The translations under genes and the position numbers were made by a program. The notes beneath the pieces are model-generated. The model saw nothing but the letters and a program-made list of their open reading frames with translations, was not told where the DNA came from and ran no database searches. From the NCBI RefSeq assembly GCF_022749515.1, contig NZ_CP094242.1, positions 1,860,001 to 1,924,000 on the forward strand: a stretch of DNA of 64,000 nt. The letters run 5' to 3'. This document shows, one piece after another, positions 52,550-62,715 of this stretch. This DNA is from Morococcus cerebrosus (lineage in GTDB: Bacteria > Pseudomonadota > Gammaproteobacteria > Burkholderiales > Neisseriaceae). Each line of letters begins with the position of its first letter. Positions within the stretch are counted from its first letter, which is position 1.

Positions 52550-53629
52550 GGCGGATTCGCATTTGAAGTGCAACTTTCCATAACAGAAAAAGGCCAGTAT
52601 GCGGTAGCATACGGCCTTTCCTGCAAGAAAGATTGCCATGAGCTACACACAACTGACCCAAGACGAACGATACCATATCCAATACCTGTCCCGCCACTGC
52701 ACCATCGCCGAAATCGCCAAACAGCTCAACCGCCACAAAAGCACCATCAGCCGAGAAATCAAGCGGCACTGCATCCAAGGACAGCAATACAGCGCCGAAA
52801 AAGCACAGAAGCAAAGCCGGCTGACCAAACAGCACCGGCGAAAACCCTATAAGCTCGATTCGCAGCTGGTTCAACACATCGACACCCTTATCCGCCGCAA
52901 ACTCAGTCCCGAACAAGTATGTGCCTACCTGCATAAACACCACGGGATCACACTCCATCACAGCACTATTTACCGCTACCTCCGCCAAGACAAAAGCAAC
53001 GGCGGCACTTTGTGGCAACACCTCAGAATATGCAGCAAACCCTACCGCAAACGCTACGGCAGCACATGGACCAGAGGCAAAGTGCCCGACCGCGTCGGCA
53101 TAGAGAACCGACCTGCTATCGTCGACCGGAAAACCCGCATCGGCGATTGGGAGGCCGACACCATCGTCGGCAAAAATCAGAAAAGCGCGTTATTGACCTT
53201 GGTCGAACGCACTACCCGCTACACCATCATCTGCAAATTAAAGAACTTAAAAGCCGAAGACACTGCCCGGGCGGCCATTAGGGTATTAAAGGCATATAAA
53301 GCCAGAGTCCACACCATCACCATGGATAACGGCAAAGAGTTCTACCAACACACCAAAATAGCCAAAGCCTTGAAGGCGAAAACCTATTTTTGCCGCCCTT
53401 ACCATTCTTGGGAGAAAGGGCTGAATGAGAACACCAATGGACTCATCCGGCAATATTTCCCCAAACAAACCGATTTCCGAAACATCAGCGATCGGGAGAT
53501 ACGCAGGGTTCAAGATGAGTTGAACCACCGGCCGAGAAAAACACTTGGCTACGAAACGCCAAGTGTTTTATTCTTAAATCTGTTCCAACCACTGGTACCC
53601 TAGTGTTGCACTTGAAATCCGAATCCAAG
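52550..53629 (+). mobile_element. IS1655 copy 3, complete, nested in copy 2
   Basis: This 1080-base element starts GGCGGATTCGCATTTGAAGT and ends GAATCCAAG. The target duplication is GGG (52547-52549 and 53630-53632). It lies inside the transposase gene of copy 2, after the RAAIR codons. Confidence 0.93.
52638..53603 (+). CDS. IS1655 transposase (IS30 family)
   Basis: The intact 321-residue protein is almost identical to that at 11435-12400. The DDE residues and the N-terminal helix-turn-helix are complete. It is the only unbroken IS1655 transposase in this cluster. Confidence 0.93.
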   Translation: MSYTQLTQDERYHIQYLSRHCTIAEIAKQLNRHKSTISREIKRHCIQGQQYSAEKAQKQSRLTKQHRRKPYKLDSQLVQHIDTLIRRKLSPEQVCAYLHKHHGITLHHSTIYRYLRQDKSNGGTLWQHLRICSKPYRKRYGSTWTRGKVPDRVGIENRPAIVDRKTRIGDWEADTIVGKNQKSALLTLVERTTRYTIICKLKNLKAEDTARAAIRVLKAYKARVHTITMDNGKEFYQHTKIAKALKAKTYFCRPYHSWEKGLNENTNGLIRQYFPKQTDFRNISDREIRRVQDELNHRPRKTLGYETPSVLFLNLFQPLVP

Positions 53630-53632
53630 GGG

Positions 53633-53952
53633 TATTAAAGGCATATAAAGCCAGAGTCCACACCATCACCATGGATAACGGCAAAGAGTTCTACCAACAC
53701 ACCAAAATAGCCAAAGCCTTGAAGGCGAAAACCTATTTTTGCCGCCCTTACCATTCTTGGGGGAAAGGGCTGAATGAGAACACCAATGGACTCATCCGGC
53801 AATATTTCCCCAAACAAACCGATTTCCGAAACATCAGCGATCGGGAGATACGCAGGGTTCAAGATGAGTTGAACCACCGGCCGAGAAAAACACTTGGCTA
53901 CGAAACGCCAAGTGTTTTATTCTTAAATCTGTTCCAACCACTGGTACCCTAG
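53633..53952 (+). pseudogene. IS1655 copy 2 transposase, C-terminal part
   Basis: About 107 codons from VLKAYKARVHTITMDNGKEF to FLNLFQPLVP, displaced by copy 3. One Glu of copy 3 (HSWEKG) is Gly here (HSWGKG); this is the position next to the catalytic region, so the reconstructed enzyme may have been inactive. Confidence 0.88.
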
Positions 53953-54056
53953 TGTTGCACTTGAAATCCGAATCCAAGGACCTTTACCTATTTACCCCTT
54001 GCACTCGACCAGCCGTCAGCGTACATTGGTTATCATCACCTTAAAGGGGCAACATC

Positions 54057-54449
54057 ATGAACCCATTACGCTTTTTATCGCTCTCCACCCTCGTCTTCCT
54101 GACTGCCTGCGCTGCCACGCCAGAGCAACTCGCCGCACGCGCACAGGCTCGGAAACAGGAAGAACAAAACCTGCAAATCCACTTAGCCGCTCAGTGCGAC
54201 CCTGAAACCGCCCGATTGATACAAAAACAGTTTGAGCTGGCGGACAACCGCTCCGTTCAAACGACAGAACAGCAAAAATCCTTCCGCTTGAAATATATGG
54301 ATAAAGTTTCCGACCCCATGTTCCAAGCCTGCTACAAAATGGCATGGCAAAACCACATCTCCCAGCAGCAACTCCAAGAAGCACGCTATTATTACAACTA
54401 TTACGACCCTTGGGGCTACCCTTTTTACCGTCCGCCGTTTTGGTGGTAA
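54057..54449 (+). CDS. small predicted lipoprotein
   Basis: The 130-residue protein starts MNPLRFLSLSTLVFLTAC, with lipobox LTAC (Cys 18). The mature part is Gln/Ala-rich and ends in an aromatic tail (YYYNYYDPWGYPFYRPPFWW). Two Cys are conserved-looking (AAQCDPE, FQACYKM) and could form a disulfide. AGGGGCAACATC precedes the ATG. Function unknown. Confidence 0.85.
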   Translation: MNPLRFLSLSTLVFLTACAATPEQLAARAQARKQEEQNLQIHLAAQCDPETARLIQKQFELADNRSVQTTEQQKSFRLKYMDKVSDPMFQACYKMAWQNHISQQQLQEARYYYNYYDPWGYPFYRPPFWW

Positions 54450-54456
54450 AGACGAC

Positions 54457-54490
54457 ACAGGTCGTCTGAAAACATATTCAGACGACCTGT
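54457..54490. terminator. DUS inverted-repeat terminator
   Basis: Arms 54457-54470 and 54477-54490 form a 14-bp stem with ACAGG extension. It ends the lipoprotein gene. Confidence 0.82.
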
Positions 54491-54553
54491 GGTTTATATA
54501 AACACCAAGAACGTTTACAATACCCGTCCGTTTACGAACCGCATAAATAACTC

Positions 54554-55483
54554 ATGAAAATCTGGCTCGGTCAGCATCGCATGCCCGACTTCCCTCAGGG
54601 AAGTGCCGTTACCATCGGTAATTTCGACGGCGTGCACCTCGGACACAAACACATTCTCCAAAAACTCAAGCAAGAAGCCGATGCACGGGGGCTTCCAGTT
54701 GTCGTCGTTATCTTCGAACCACAACCCAAAGAATTTTTTGCCCGACAAACCGGTAAAAAACAGCCCTACCGTATCAGCCCTTTGCGCACCAAACTAAATT
54801 TGCTTGAACAAACCGGCTGTGTCGATGCAGTTTGGGTGCTGCGGTTTAACCAAACATTTGCCGATATGGATGCCCAAGACTTTATCAACCTGCTTTTACG
54901 CAAGACGTTGAATACGCGTTATCTGCTGATTGGAGATGACTTCCGTTTCGGAGCAGGTCGCCGTGGCGATTTCGAACTTTTGGCAGCACAACCGGATATT
55001 CAAACCGATCGCACCCCATCTGTTATCGTAGAAGACATCCGTACCAGCAGTACTGCTGTGCGCAATGCGCTTTCCGACGGTCGATTAGACTATGCCAAAA
55101 AACTGCTGGGACACGATTACACTTTAAGCGGCAAAGTCAAACACGGTAAAAAACTCGGCCGCACCATCAACGCTCCCACCGCCAACATCCAACTCCCTCC
55201 CCACCATTACGCCTTAAGCGGGGTATTTGTCGTTGAAGCAGACGGCACTTTCGGCACAAAACGCGGCGTGGCAAGTTTCGGATTCAACCCCACTGTCAGC
55301 AACAACCGCGCCCAAAAACTTGAAGTCCATTTGTTTGATTTCAATGAAAACATTTATGGACAACGCCTGAACGTCCGTTTTCTGCACAAATTACGCGACG
55401 AAAAAAAATTCGACAGTATCGCCGAATTAAAAGTACAAATCGAACAAGACATGAAAAATGCCCGACATTGGTCTGAAACATAA
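54554..55483 (+). CDS. ribF: bifunctional riboflavin kinase / FAD synthetase
   Basis: The enzyme makes FMN and FAD from riboflavin. The 309-residue protein has the N-terminal adenylyltransferase motif TIGNFDGVHLGH, LIGDDFRFGAGRRGD, the ST-rich TSSTAVRNALSDGRLD, and the C-terminal kinase domain with HGKKLGRTINAPTANI and FGFNPTVSNNR. It supplies flavins for enzymes such as NqrB/C/F here. Confidence 0.96.
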   Translation: MKIWLGQHRMPDFPQGSAVTIGNFDGVHLGHKHILQKLKQEADARGLPVVVVIFEPQPKEFFARQTGKKQPYRISPLRTKLNLLEQTGCVDAVWVLRFNQTFADMDAQDFINLLLRKTLNTRYLLIGDDFRFGAGRRGDFELLAAQPDIQTDRTPSVIVEDIRTSSTAVRNALSDGRLDYAKKLLGHDYTLSGKVKHGKKLGRTINAPTANIQLPPHHYALSGVFVVEADGTFGTKRGVASFGFNPTVSNNRAQKLEVHLFDFNENIYGQRLNVRFLHKLRDEKKFDSIAELKVQIEQDMKNARHWSET

Positions 55484-55584
55484 GTTTGGACAGCCATTAC
55501 CATAATGGCATCCTACCAAGCAAATGCCTACCAAGGAGAAAAAAGCGGGGCTGCATAGCCTCACAAAAACGTATTAAATACAGC

Positions 55585-55779
55585 TTATTGTAAGCCTCCG
55601 ACCATTGAATCAGATAAAGTATCATCTTCTTCCGCTGCAACCGTATATTTCTCTTGCGCCCATTCGCCTAAGTCAATCAATCGGCAGCGTTGACTGCAAA
55701 AAGGTCGGTATTTACTCTCTTCATTCCATATCACCAGCTTTTGACAAGTCGGACATTTCACAGTCGTTACTTCAGTCAT
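55585..55779 (-). CDS. yacG: DNA gyrase inhibitor YacG
   Basis: The 64-residue zinc protein has CPTCQKLV and [14 protein letters not shown], the four-Cys signature of YacG. In E. coli YacG binds GyrB. It is the last gene of the pilF-pilG-pilD-coaE run, separated by an unknown gene. Confidence 0.93.
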   Translation of the reverse strand: MTEVTTVKCPTCQKLVIWNEESKYRPFCSQRCRLIDLGEWAQEKYTVAAEEDDTLSDSMVGGLQ

Positions 55780-55817
55780 TATTTATTCCTTCCAAATCAT
55801 TCTTTATTTTATGCTTG

Positions 55818-56099
55818 TTACGAAAAACCTTCTAAATGACGGCTAATTGCCTCTTCAATAGTTGGATACCAATCCATAAATGAAGACTGTAATTCCTCTA
55901 AAACCAACTCATTGAATAAATCATCTAAATTTCTCCAATCCATTGTTTCATTTGGATAGAGAAAATTTGCCATAACGACAGTATGTTTATTGTGGGAGTA
56001 ATCTGATAGGGCGCAAACCATCAGATACTGCCCTGAATGCTCCAGATAAAAAATTCTTTTTTCTAAGGGAGGTCGATTATTTGGGTATCCATTTTCCAT
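55818..56099 (-). CDS. hypothetical protein (93 aa)
   Basis: The acidic protein begins MENGYPNNRPPLEKRIFYLE and contains MDWRNLDDLFNELVLEELQ. No signal peptide, membrane segment or family I recognise. No clear ribosome binding site precedes the ATG. It lies between coaE and yacG, where many beta-proteobacteria have zapD. Confidence 0.6.
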   Translation of the reverse strand: MENGYPNNRPPLEKRIFYLEHSGQYLMVCALSDYSHNKHTVVMANFLYPNETMDWRNLDDLFNELVLEELQSSFMDWYPTIEEAISRHLEGFS

Positions 56100-56165
56100 T
56101 GTTTAAACTTTTCGCCGTATTGGCTTCCGAGTTCTTAAAATTGAATTATCTGTTTTCCGTCAAGT

Positions 56166-56203
56166 AAGTCGTCTGAAAAACCAAACACAATTTCAGACGA
56201 CCT
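56166..56203. terminator. DUS hairpin
   Basis: Opposed DUS arms (56166-56179 and 56191-56203) just downstream of coaE. Confidence 0.7.
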
Positions 56204-56255
56204 TTTGATTGTTGGATTTCCAATATGCTTTGTCTGTTGATCGGGATATTTCACG

Positions 56256-56885
56256 TTAGGGCAATGATGTACCAAATTTTGAGTTGCCGGCATATCCCAG
56301 ATAAAACCTATGCAAGCCCTGAATTTTCTTGGTCAATTCAGATAAAGTCCCTTCATTTTCTAAAACATCATCTGCATAGATCAGCCGCGTTTGGCGTTTG
56401 GCTTGTGTGTTCATAATGCGCTTGATCTCTTCTGTGTCCAAACCGCTTCTTTGCTGAACACGAAGAATTTGTGTTGCTTCAGAAACATCAATCACCAATA
56501 CTCTATCAACAACCGCCAAAAAATCCGGATTTTCAATCAGCAAGGGGACATCGATAATGCCGTATGCTGCATCGGGATAACAGGTTTTTGCTGATTTGAT
56601 TTCATTTAAAATCAAAGGTAGTAATACCTCTTCCAATTCTTTTTTGGCTTGAGGTCGTCTGAAAACAATATCTCTCAAAGCAGCACGGTTCAGACTGTTT
56701 TGAGTATGAAAAACCTTGTCACCAAAAAGACGACGGATAGCCGGTAATGCTATACCGTTATCCGCCGTCAGATTTCGACTCAGGACGTCGGCATCAATGT
56801 GCGGGACACCCAAATCAGAAAAGATTTTTGCTGCTTGAGATTTCCCGCTGCCGATACCGCCTGTCAAACCTATCCATAAAGTCAT
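56256..56885 (-). CDS. coaE: dephospho-CoA kinase
   Basis: The enzyme makes the last step of coenzyme A synthesis. The 209-residue protein starts with the P-loop GLTGGIGSGKS, followed by HIDADVLSR, VVDRVLVIDVSEATQI and the lid region RSGLDTEEIKRIM. The gene starts one base after the pilD stop. The pilD-coaE linkage is conserved in gamma- and beta-proteobacteria. Confidence 0.96.
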   Translation of the reverse strand: MTLWIGLTGGIGSGKSQAAKIFSDLGVPHIDADVLSRNLTADNGIALPAIRRLFGDKVFHTQNSLNRAALRDIVFRRPQAKKELEEVLLPLILNEIKSAKTCYPDAAYGIIDVPLLIENPDFLAVVDRVLVIDVSEATQILRVQQRSGLDTEEIKRIMNTQAKRQTRLIYADDVLENEGTLSELTKKIQGLHRFYLGYAGNSKFGTSLP

Positions 56886-56886
56886 A

Positions 56887-57750
56887 TTAAAACCCTGATT
56901 TGGTCAGCCACCAAGTGACGGCACGATGTACCGGCTCGTTAGCTACCAAAATAATCCAGCCGGCAATAGCCAAACTCGGACCGAAAGCAAAATATTGTCC
57001 TTTGGCAACCCGTCCGATAATCGCTCCAATCAGACCAATTAATGCTGCCATAAAGACCAATACAGGTAAAATGCCGCCCCCAAGCCATGCACCTAGTGCA
57101 GCCAGCAATTTAAAATCGCCGTTACCCATACCGATTTTTCCAGTCAAAAGCTTATAGATGAAACATAACAGCCATAAGCTCATATAGCCGAAAACTGCAC
57201 CTAAAACGGCGGATTTCAATGGCACGAATGTGCCGTTCAAATTAAACAGCAAACCTAACCATATCAACGGCAGGGTCAGACTGTCAGGTAAATATTGAGT
57301 ATCCGCATCGATAAAGGTCAATGCAATCAATATTGCAGTCAATATCAACCCACCGAATGCCGCCATCGTCCAGCCATATTGCCACGCCACTACGCCAAAC
57401 AATATACCGGCCAATAATTCGATTAAGGGATAACGGATGCTGATGGGCGTTTTACACGAACCACATTTACCACCAAGCATCAGATAACTGATAATCGGAA
57501 TATTTTGCCAAGCCTTTACCGGAGCATGACACTTGGGGCAGCGGGAATCCGGCTTCATCAAATTGAATGGTTGCTGCTCTTCTTCCGTTAATTCAAGTTG
57601 CAAATGCTCTTTCGCAAACTGAGTCCAGCCGCGTTCCATCATAACAGGAACGCGGTAAATGACGACATTAAGGAAACTTCCGATTAACAAACCAACAATG
57701 ACAGATAAAGGAATAGCAAATGGCGCTAATGTATCCAAAGATTCCAGCAT
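56887..57750 (-). CDS. pilD: type IV prepilin peptidase / methyltransferase
   Basis: The enzyme cleaves and N-methylates type IV prepilins. The 287-residue membrane protein has the zinc site CPKCHAP ... CGSCKTP, and the two catalytic Asp motifs FIDADTQYLPD and GNGDFKLLAALGAW. Seven to eight hydrophobic segments are visible. It starts one base after pilG stops. Confidence 0.96.
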   Translation of the reverse strand: MLESLDTLAPFAIPLSVIVGLLIGSFLNVVIYRVPVMMERGWTQFAKEHLQLELTEEEQQPFNLMKPDSRCPKCHAPVKAWQNIPIISYLMLGGKCGSCKTPISIRYPLIELLAGILFGVVAWQYGWTMAAFGGLILTAILIALTFIDADTQYLPDSLTLPLIWLGLLFNLNGTFVPLKSAVLGAVFGYMSLWLLCFIYKLLTGKIGMGNGDFKLLAALGAWLGGGILPVLVFMAALIGLIGAIIGRVAKGQYFAFGPSLAIAGWIILVANEPVHRAVTWWLTKSGF

Positions 57751-57751
57751 A

Positions 57752-58993
57752 TTAACCTACTACGTTACCGAGGTTAAACAGCGGCAGATACATCGCCACG
57801 AGGATTGTACCGATAATGGAGCCCAAAACCACCATGATAATGGGTTCCATCAATGCAGATAATTGTGATACGGAGTTATCAACTTCATCCTCGTAAAACT
57901 CTGCAGCTTTATTCAGCATATCATCAAGGGAACCGGATTCTTCCCCAATAGCGGTCATTTGAATGACCATATTGGGGAACATATCCGTACTTTGCATGCT
58001 CGAAGTTAAAGAAAGACCTTGAGTAACTTTTGCACGAATATCTTGTGTTGCTTCTTCGTAAAGGATATTACCAGCTGCGCCGGCTACCGAATCTAAAACC
58101 TCTACTAAAGGGACACCTGCGGCAAACAAGGTGGAAGTCGTCCGAGCCCAACGTGCAATAGTTGCTTTACGAATGATGGGCCCAAAAATAGGCATACGTA
58201 AAACCATAGCATCTACACGCTTTTGGAATTCAGGAGATTTTTGATGCAGTTTATATATACCAAAACTGATACCAATTGCAGCAATAATCATAATCCAACC
58301 ATGCTCAACAAACACGTCAGAAATATTCATGACTGTTTGTGTCATGCCTGGTAATTCAGCTCCCATATTTGAGTAAACCTCTTTAAATGCAGGCAGTACC
58401 CAGCGCATCATCACAAAAATCAATGCTATTGCAACAACAACAATAGAAATTGGGTACGTCAACGCAGTTTTCACTTTTTTCTTAATGGCTTGCGTTTTCT
58501 CTTTATATACAGCAAGTTTATCCAACAGGCTTTCCAAAACACCGCCAGCTTCGCCGGCCGCAATCAGATTGCAATAAAAACGGTCGAAATATTTTGGATA
58601 TTTGGCAAATGATTTACCTAATGCACTACCTTGTTCCACATCTGCACGGACTTGCATCAACATTTCAGTCATGGATGGATTGGAGTGTCCGCGTGCGACA
58701 ATTTCAAAAGCCTGCATTAAAGGCAGACCTGCTTTCATCATGGTGGCAAGTTGACGGGTAAAGACAGTGATGTCTTCCTGAGTAATACGACGCTTTTTGG
58801 TTGCCTTTACTTTACTGATACGTAAAGGGCGTATCCCGCGGCGTTGGAGCTTTTTACGCGCTTCTTCTTCGTCTTTGGCGACTACTTCGCCTCGGACTAA
58901 TTGATCCGTATTGGTATTTTTACCTTCAAACGTAAAACGTTTGCCTTTGTTTTTTTGAGCGAATAAGCCTCTTTTTTGCTCTGCTTGAGCCAT
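57752..58993 (-). CDS. pilG: type IV pilus inner-membrane platform protein (PilC/GspF family)
   Basis: PilG is the neisserial PilC/GspF homologue and anchors the pilus motor. The 413-residue protein has two repeats of the T2SF domain, with FTRQLATMMKAGLPLMQAFE and WARTTSTLFAAGVPLVEVLD, and three membrane helices. I start at MAQAEQKRG (58993), which has GGGGTAACAAA upstream, rather than at 59035. Confidence 0.95.
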   Translation of the reverse strand: MAQAEQKRGLFAQKNKGKRFTFEGKNTNTDQLVRGEVVAKDEEEARKKLQRRGIRPLRISKVKATKKRRITQEDITVFTRQLATMMKAGLPLMQAFEIVARGHSNPSMTEMLMQVRADVEQGSALGKSFAKYPKYFDRFYCNLIAAGEAGGVLESLLDKLAVYKEKTQAIKKKVKTALTYPISIVVVAIALIFVMMRWVLPAFKEVYSNMGAELPGMTQTVMNISDVFVEHGWIMIIAAIGISFGIYKLHQKSPEFQKRVDAMVLRMPIFGPIIRKATIARWARTTSTLFAAGVPLVEVLDSVAGAAGNILYEEATQDIRAKVTQGLSLTSSMQSTDMFPNMVIQMTAIGEESGSLDDMLNKAAEFYEDEVDNSVSQLSALMEPIIMVVLGSIIGTILVAMYLPLFNLGNVVG

Positions 58994-59064
58994 TTTGTTA
59001 CCCCTTGGTTTAATGTTTAAGAATGAAGAAAACAAAAGTCCCCGTATTTCTTCGATTCAATGGT

Positions 59065-60744
59065 TTAATCGTTAGTGTGAGCAATAACTTCTTCTAATGA
59101 AGTCAAACCTTGCATAACTTTTAATAAGCCTGCACGGCGTAAATCGACCATGCCTTCTTTATAGGCCATGTTCATAATATCAACTTCCGTACCATTATTC
59201 ATAATGACACGTTGCATTTCCTCGGTAATCGGCATTACTTCGTAGACACCGACACGGCCTTTAAAGCCTTTACCACGGCAACTATCGCAACCGACAGGAC
59301 GGTAGAGTTTCCAATCCTTTGCTAAATCTTCATCTGTAAATCCTGCTTTTTTTAATGCGGGAACTGGAGGACGCTCAACCTCACGCTTACAGCTCGAACA
59401 CAGACGACGCAATAGTCGTTGCGCCATAATTAAGCTGACGGAACTGGCAATGTTGAATGGGGCAACCCCCATGTTCAACATACGGGATAGGGTCGCAGGC
59501 GCGTTATTGGTATGCAACGTTGAAAACACCATATGTCCGGTTTGTGCCGCTTTGATGGCAATATCCGCGGTTTCCAAATCCCGAATCTCACCTACCATGA
59601 TAATGTCAGGGTCTTGTCGTAAGAAAGATTTCAACGCCGCAGCAAAAGTCAAACCTTGTTTGTCATTGACGTTGACTTGGTTGATGCCGGGCAAATTAAT
59701 CTCGGCCGGGTCTTCTGCGGTGGAAATATTGACGTCTTCTGTATTTAAAATATTCAAGCAAGTATAAAGTGATACGGTTTTACCGGAGCCTGTCGGACCT
59801 GTTACCAATACCATGCCATAAGGCCGATGAATGGCCTCAAGCAGCATTTCTTTTTGGAAGGGTTCAAATCCCAGTTGGTCAATATTTAAAGTTGCTGCAT
59901 CAGAATTCAGAATACGCATTACCACTTTTTCGCCAAAAAGCGTAGGTAACGTACTTACACGAAAATCAATAGGGCGACCGTGTTTATGGAAAGCAATCTG
60001 AATACGACCATCTTGCGGTACGCGTTTTTCCGAAATGTCCAAACGCGCCATTACTTTGATGCGTGAAGCCAGCTGTCCGCGTACAGCAACAGGAGGTTGA
60101 ACCACTTCCCTTAGCTGTCCATCTACACGAAAACGGACACGAGCCATTTGTTCATAAAATTCGAAATGTATATCGGATGCGCCTGCATTTAGTGCATCTG
60201 ATAAAGTTTTGTGAATAAAGCGTGGAATAGGCCCATCTTCAGCCTCTTCGTTGTCAATATAAAGCGCCTGAGAGGGCTGAGCAGCTTCTTGTTCTTCACT
60301 AATTTCTTTTAAGATGGTGGTAGAACGTTGTCCTAACCACTCCAGCAAAGAACTCAACTGATCATCCGGGACAACTACTAAATCAACCGTCACTCCCGAA
60401 GCAAAAGCTATTTTTTGAAAACTTTGGATTTGAGTAGGATCTGAAACCGCCAAATATACCTTTCGGCCGCGACGAAAAATCGGAACGCAGCGATTTTGAA
60501 CCATCTGCTCCTCAGTTAAGACATCCATAACAATATTGTTACGTGGATAATAATGCAAATCCAATAGCGGATAACTAAAAACTCGCGCAACCAACTCGCC
60601 CAAAGACCTTGGGCTGATAATCTTATCCGCAAAAAGCATGGGCAAGATTTCCTGCCCCGTTTTCAATATATTATTGTAATGCTCTGCCTGGGTATTGTTG
60701 ATTGTCTGGCTTTGAACCAAAACTCGTAATAATCCGATACTCAT
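59065..60744 (-). CDS. pilF: type IV pilus assembly ATPase
   Basis: PilF is the neisserial PilB-type ATPase powering pilus extension. The 559-residue protein has an N-terminal GspE domain, Walker A GPTGSGKT, an Asp box, Walker [11 protein letters not shown], a His box, and a tetra-Cys zinc site CSSCKRE ... CDSCRGKG. Type IV pili are also needed for DUS-dependent DNA uptake, so this gene links to the DUS in the window. Confidence 0.96.
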   Translation of the reverse strand: MSIGLLRVLVQSQTINNTQAEHYNNILKTGQEILPMLFADKIISPRSLGELVARVFSYPLLDLHYYPRNNIVMDVLTEEQMVQNRCVPIFRRGRKVYLAVSDPTQIQSFQKIAFASGVTVDLVVVPDDQLSSLLEWLGQRSTTILKEISEEQEAAQPSQALYIDNEEAEDGPIPRFIHKTLSDALNAGASDIHFEFYEQMARVRFRVDGQLREVVQPPVAVRGQLASRIKVMARLDISEKRVPQDGRIQIAFHKHGRPIDFRVSTLPTLFGEKVVMRILNSDAATLNIDQLGFEPFQKEMLLEAIHRPYGMVLVTGPTGSGKTVSLYTCLNILNTEDVNISTAEDPAEINLPGINQVNVNDKQGLTFAAALKSFLRQDPDIIMVGEIRDLETADIAIKAAQTGHMVFSTLHTNNAPATLSRMLNMGVAPFNIASSVSLIMAQRLLRRLCSSCKREVERPPVPALKKAGFTDEDLAKDWKLYRPVGCDSCRGKGFKGRVGVYEVMPITEEMQRVIMNNGTEVDIMNMAYKEGMVDLRRAGLLKVMQGLTSLEEVIAHTND

Positions 60745-61023
60745 TATTTGCTATCCGTTCCTTATTTTCTCTTTTTTGCAAAGAGTGTGCTTATTTTATC
60801 ATTCATTATGCCTAAAACATATCAAGACGTTCTAATATTATTCAACTTTGCTTTTCATTGTGAAAAATATGACACAAACGTCCCTTACCAAATTTTAAGG
60901 AATTATTATAAAACAACCGCTGTCCATGCAGAATTCCATTACACTACTATTTAGAAAGGCAAAATAACAAAACCGAGTTTTGCAAAATAACAAAACTCGG
61001 TTTTAATTCATAAAATCAAACTA

Positions 61024-61491
61024 TTACTGGCGGATACGTGCAGCAGGAGCAGGAGCCACTTCGCGAATAATCACTTCACGAACTACTTCAGGAGCAGGCT
61101 TTTTAGGACCGCAACCTTCTGGCAACCAGAAGAATGATTGGGCATTTTTGTCTTTGTCAAACAAAATCTTGTATTGACAAGTTTTATGCTCACCATTTTC
61201 ACGGTAATTGAACAAATAATCCCACTCACGAACACCATATAAGCCTTCTTGGAAATGAGGACGACCAATCAATTCGTAAATTTGGTCTTTATTCATACCT
61301 GCTTCGATTTGACGGACATTATCCCAATTCGGCCAAGTACCATGCTGAGTACCATCATGACGGAAGGTAGTTTTAGCAGCATCAGGCCATACAGGGTTAT
61401 CAGTAGTACCTTCTTTGCTGACTTTGCTTAAATTACCACAAGCAGCCAAAGTCAATGCCGCGATAACTGGCAAAATGATTGATAATTTCAT
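61024..61491 (-). CDS. BamE/SmpA-OmlA-like lipoprotein
   Basis: The 155-residue protein has a lipoprotein signal (MKLSIILPVIAALTLAAC, lipobox LAAC, Cys 18). The core has the SmpA/OmlA-type phrase IEAGMNKDQIYELIGRPHFQ and WDYLFNYRENGEHKTCQYKI. A short Pro/Ala-rich tail follows. It is downstream of the trimeric autotransporter, 67 bases away, same direction, with no terminator between. BamE itself takes part in outer-membrane protein insertion; this could be a dedicated helper of the adhesin. Confidence 0.82.
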   Translation of the reverse strand: MKLSIILPVIAALTLAACGNLSKVSKEGTTDNPVWPDAAKTTFRHDGTQHGTWPNWDNVRQIEAGMNKDQIYELIGRPHFQEGLYGVREWDYLFNYRENGEHKTCQYKILFDKDKNAQSFFWLPEGCGPKKPAPEVVREVIIREVAPAPAARIRQ

Positions 61492-61558
61492 GTTTTTTCC
61501 TTTATATCGATATCATTCTTCAACTGGGGTCGTCTGAACCGACCAACCCCTTCAGGCC

Positions 61559-62656
61559 TTACCATTGATAGCCTACGCTACCACCCCAGTTTACGTCTTT
61601 GCGTGTATTAACACTGACACCGGTTTTAACAGACCATTTGTTGTTATCTGAGTTATGAGCATAACCCACGGCAATAGCCTGTTCATTGCGATAGCCACCT
61701 ACTGCAGCAGAAACCATGCTCTTACCTGCTTCATTCGGACGTTGCAAGAAGGCAATCGCAGTCGCACCGGCGATACCTGCACGCAAATCCTTATCCATAT
61801 CATTCAAGCGGTTACCAATACCATTAACTTGATTTTGTAAATTGGTGATTGCAGTAGAGTTACCTTGCGAACGTGCAGCAACTTGATACAATTGACTACC
61901 GTTAATAGCATCAGTACTGGTTGCACTAATACGACCAGCAGCAACATTAGTGATAGTACGCTCACCACCCGCATAGCCAACACTAACGGTAGAACGAGGA
62001 TTAGTACCTGCAAAACCGCCATAAGATACGCCGTTTACGGTTGCGCTATTAGTACCGACTGCCTCAGCAGTTTCAGAACCTGCACCCAAAGCAACGGAAC
62101 CTGCATGAGAAGCTGTCGCACGAGAGCCAATAGCCACTGCCGAATTAGCAGAAGCTTTAGACTGCAAGCCATAAGCAACACTTGATTGACCTGACGCAGA
62201 AGATGCTGCACCTGTAGCAGTAGAATACATTGCAGAAGCTACAGAACCAGTACCCAAAGCAGTTGCGCCTTGGGCAGTTGCACGAGCTTTTTGACCTGCG
62301 GCAGTCGTTACATTACCAACTGCTTGCGCACCTTGACCAAAGGCCGTAGCGGCAATACCGTCTGCATTAGATAGAGTACCAACAGCGGTAGCAGACTCAC
62401 CCGCAGAAGTGGTGCTGGTACCGATAGCGATACCGCTATGACCTGTTGCCTTTGTATTTACACCGATAGCCATACCAAAACGATCAGTAGCGCCATCGTT
62501 GTTGTAGTTAGGACGTTGAACACCAGCATCACTACTGATACTAATGTAATTTTCAGCTGAAGCAGCAGATGCTGCAAACAAACCGAAAGCGGCAAACGAT
62601 ACGGACATTGCCGTATTGAGCGCGGTAAAACGATTCATGTGTGCTTTGTGTTTCAT
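61559..62656 (-). CDS. trimeric autotransporter adhesin (YadA/Hia-like)
   Basis: The 365-residue protein has an N-terminal signal ([28 protein letters not shown], preceded by MKHKAH), a YadA-like head of about ten 14-residue repeats (AIGxxxxAxGxxAxAxG), a neck, a short coiled-coil stalk ([24 protein letters not shown]) and the C-terminal YadA anchor with [17 protein letters not shown] and final aromatic W. It is a short adhesin. GGGAG precedes ATG 62656. A Fur-like site and a good promoter lie just upstream. Confidence 0.93.
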   Translation of the reverse strand: MKHKAHMNRFTALNTAMSVSFAAFGLFAASAASAENYISISSDAGVQRPNYNNDGATDRFGMAIGVNTKATGHSGIAIGTSTTSAGESATAVGTLSNADGIAATAFGQGAQAVGNVTTAAGQKARATAQGATALGTGSVASAMYSTATGAASSASGQSSVAYGLQSKASANSAVAIGSRATASHAGSVALGAGSETAEAVGTNSATVNGVSYGGFAGTNPRSTVSVGYAGGERTITNVAAGRISATSTDAINGSQLYQVAARSQGNSTAITNLQNQVNGIGNRLNDMDKDLRAGIAGATAIAFLQRPNEAGKSMVSAAVGGYRNEQAIAVGYAHNSDNNKWSVKTGVSVNTRKDVNWGGSVGYQW

Positions 62657-62679
62657 ATTTTATCTCCCTGATAAAAACA

Positions 62680-62698
62680 CATAATGATAGTTATCGAA
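62680..62698. promoter_or_regulatory. candidate Fur box
   Basis: ATAATGATAGTTATC is a partial palindrome matching the 19-bp Fur consensus at about 12 positions. It lies 25 bases before the adhesin ATG and downstream of the predicted start point, suitable for repression. Confidence 0.4.
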
Positions 62699-62715
62699 AA
62701 GATCGAACCAAAGAT

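Larger units (their letters stand above)
50464..53978 (+). mobile_element. IS1655 copy 2 (IS30 family), interrupted by other IS
   Basis: The element is present in three pieces (50464-51154, 52507-52549 and 53633-53978), together about 1080 bases. The target duplication is GAC (50461-50463 and 53979-53981). The first gap is filled with IS630-family DNA, the second with IS1655 copy 3. Confidence 0.9.
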
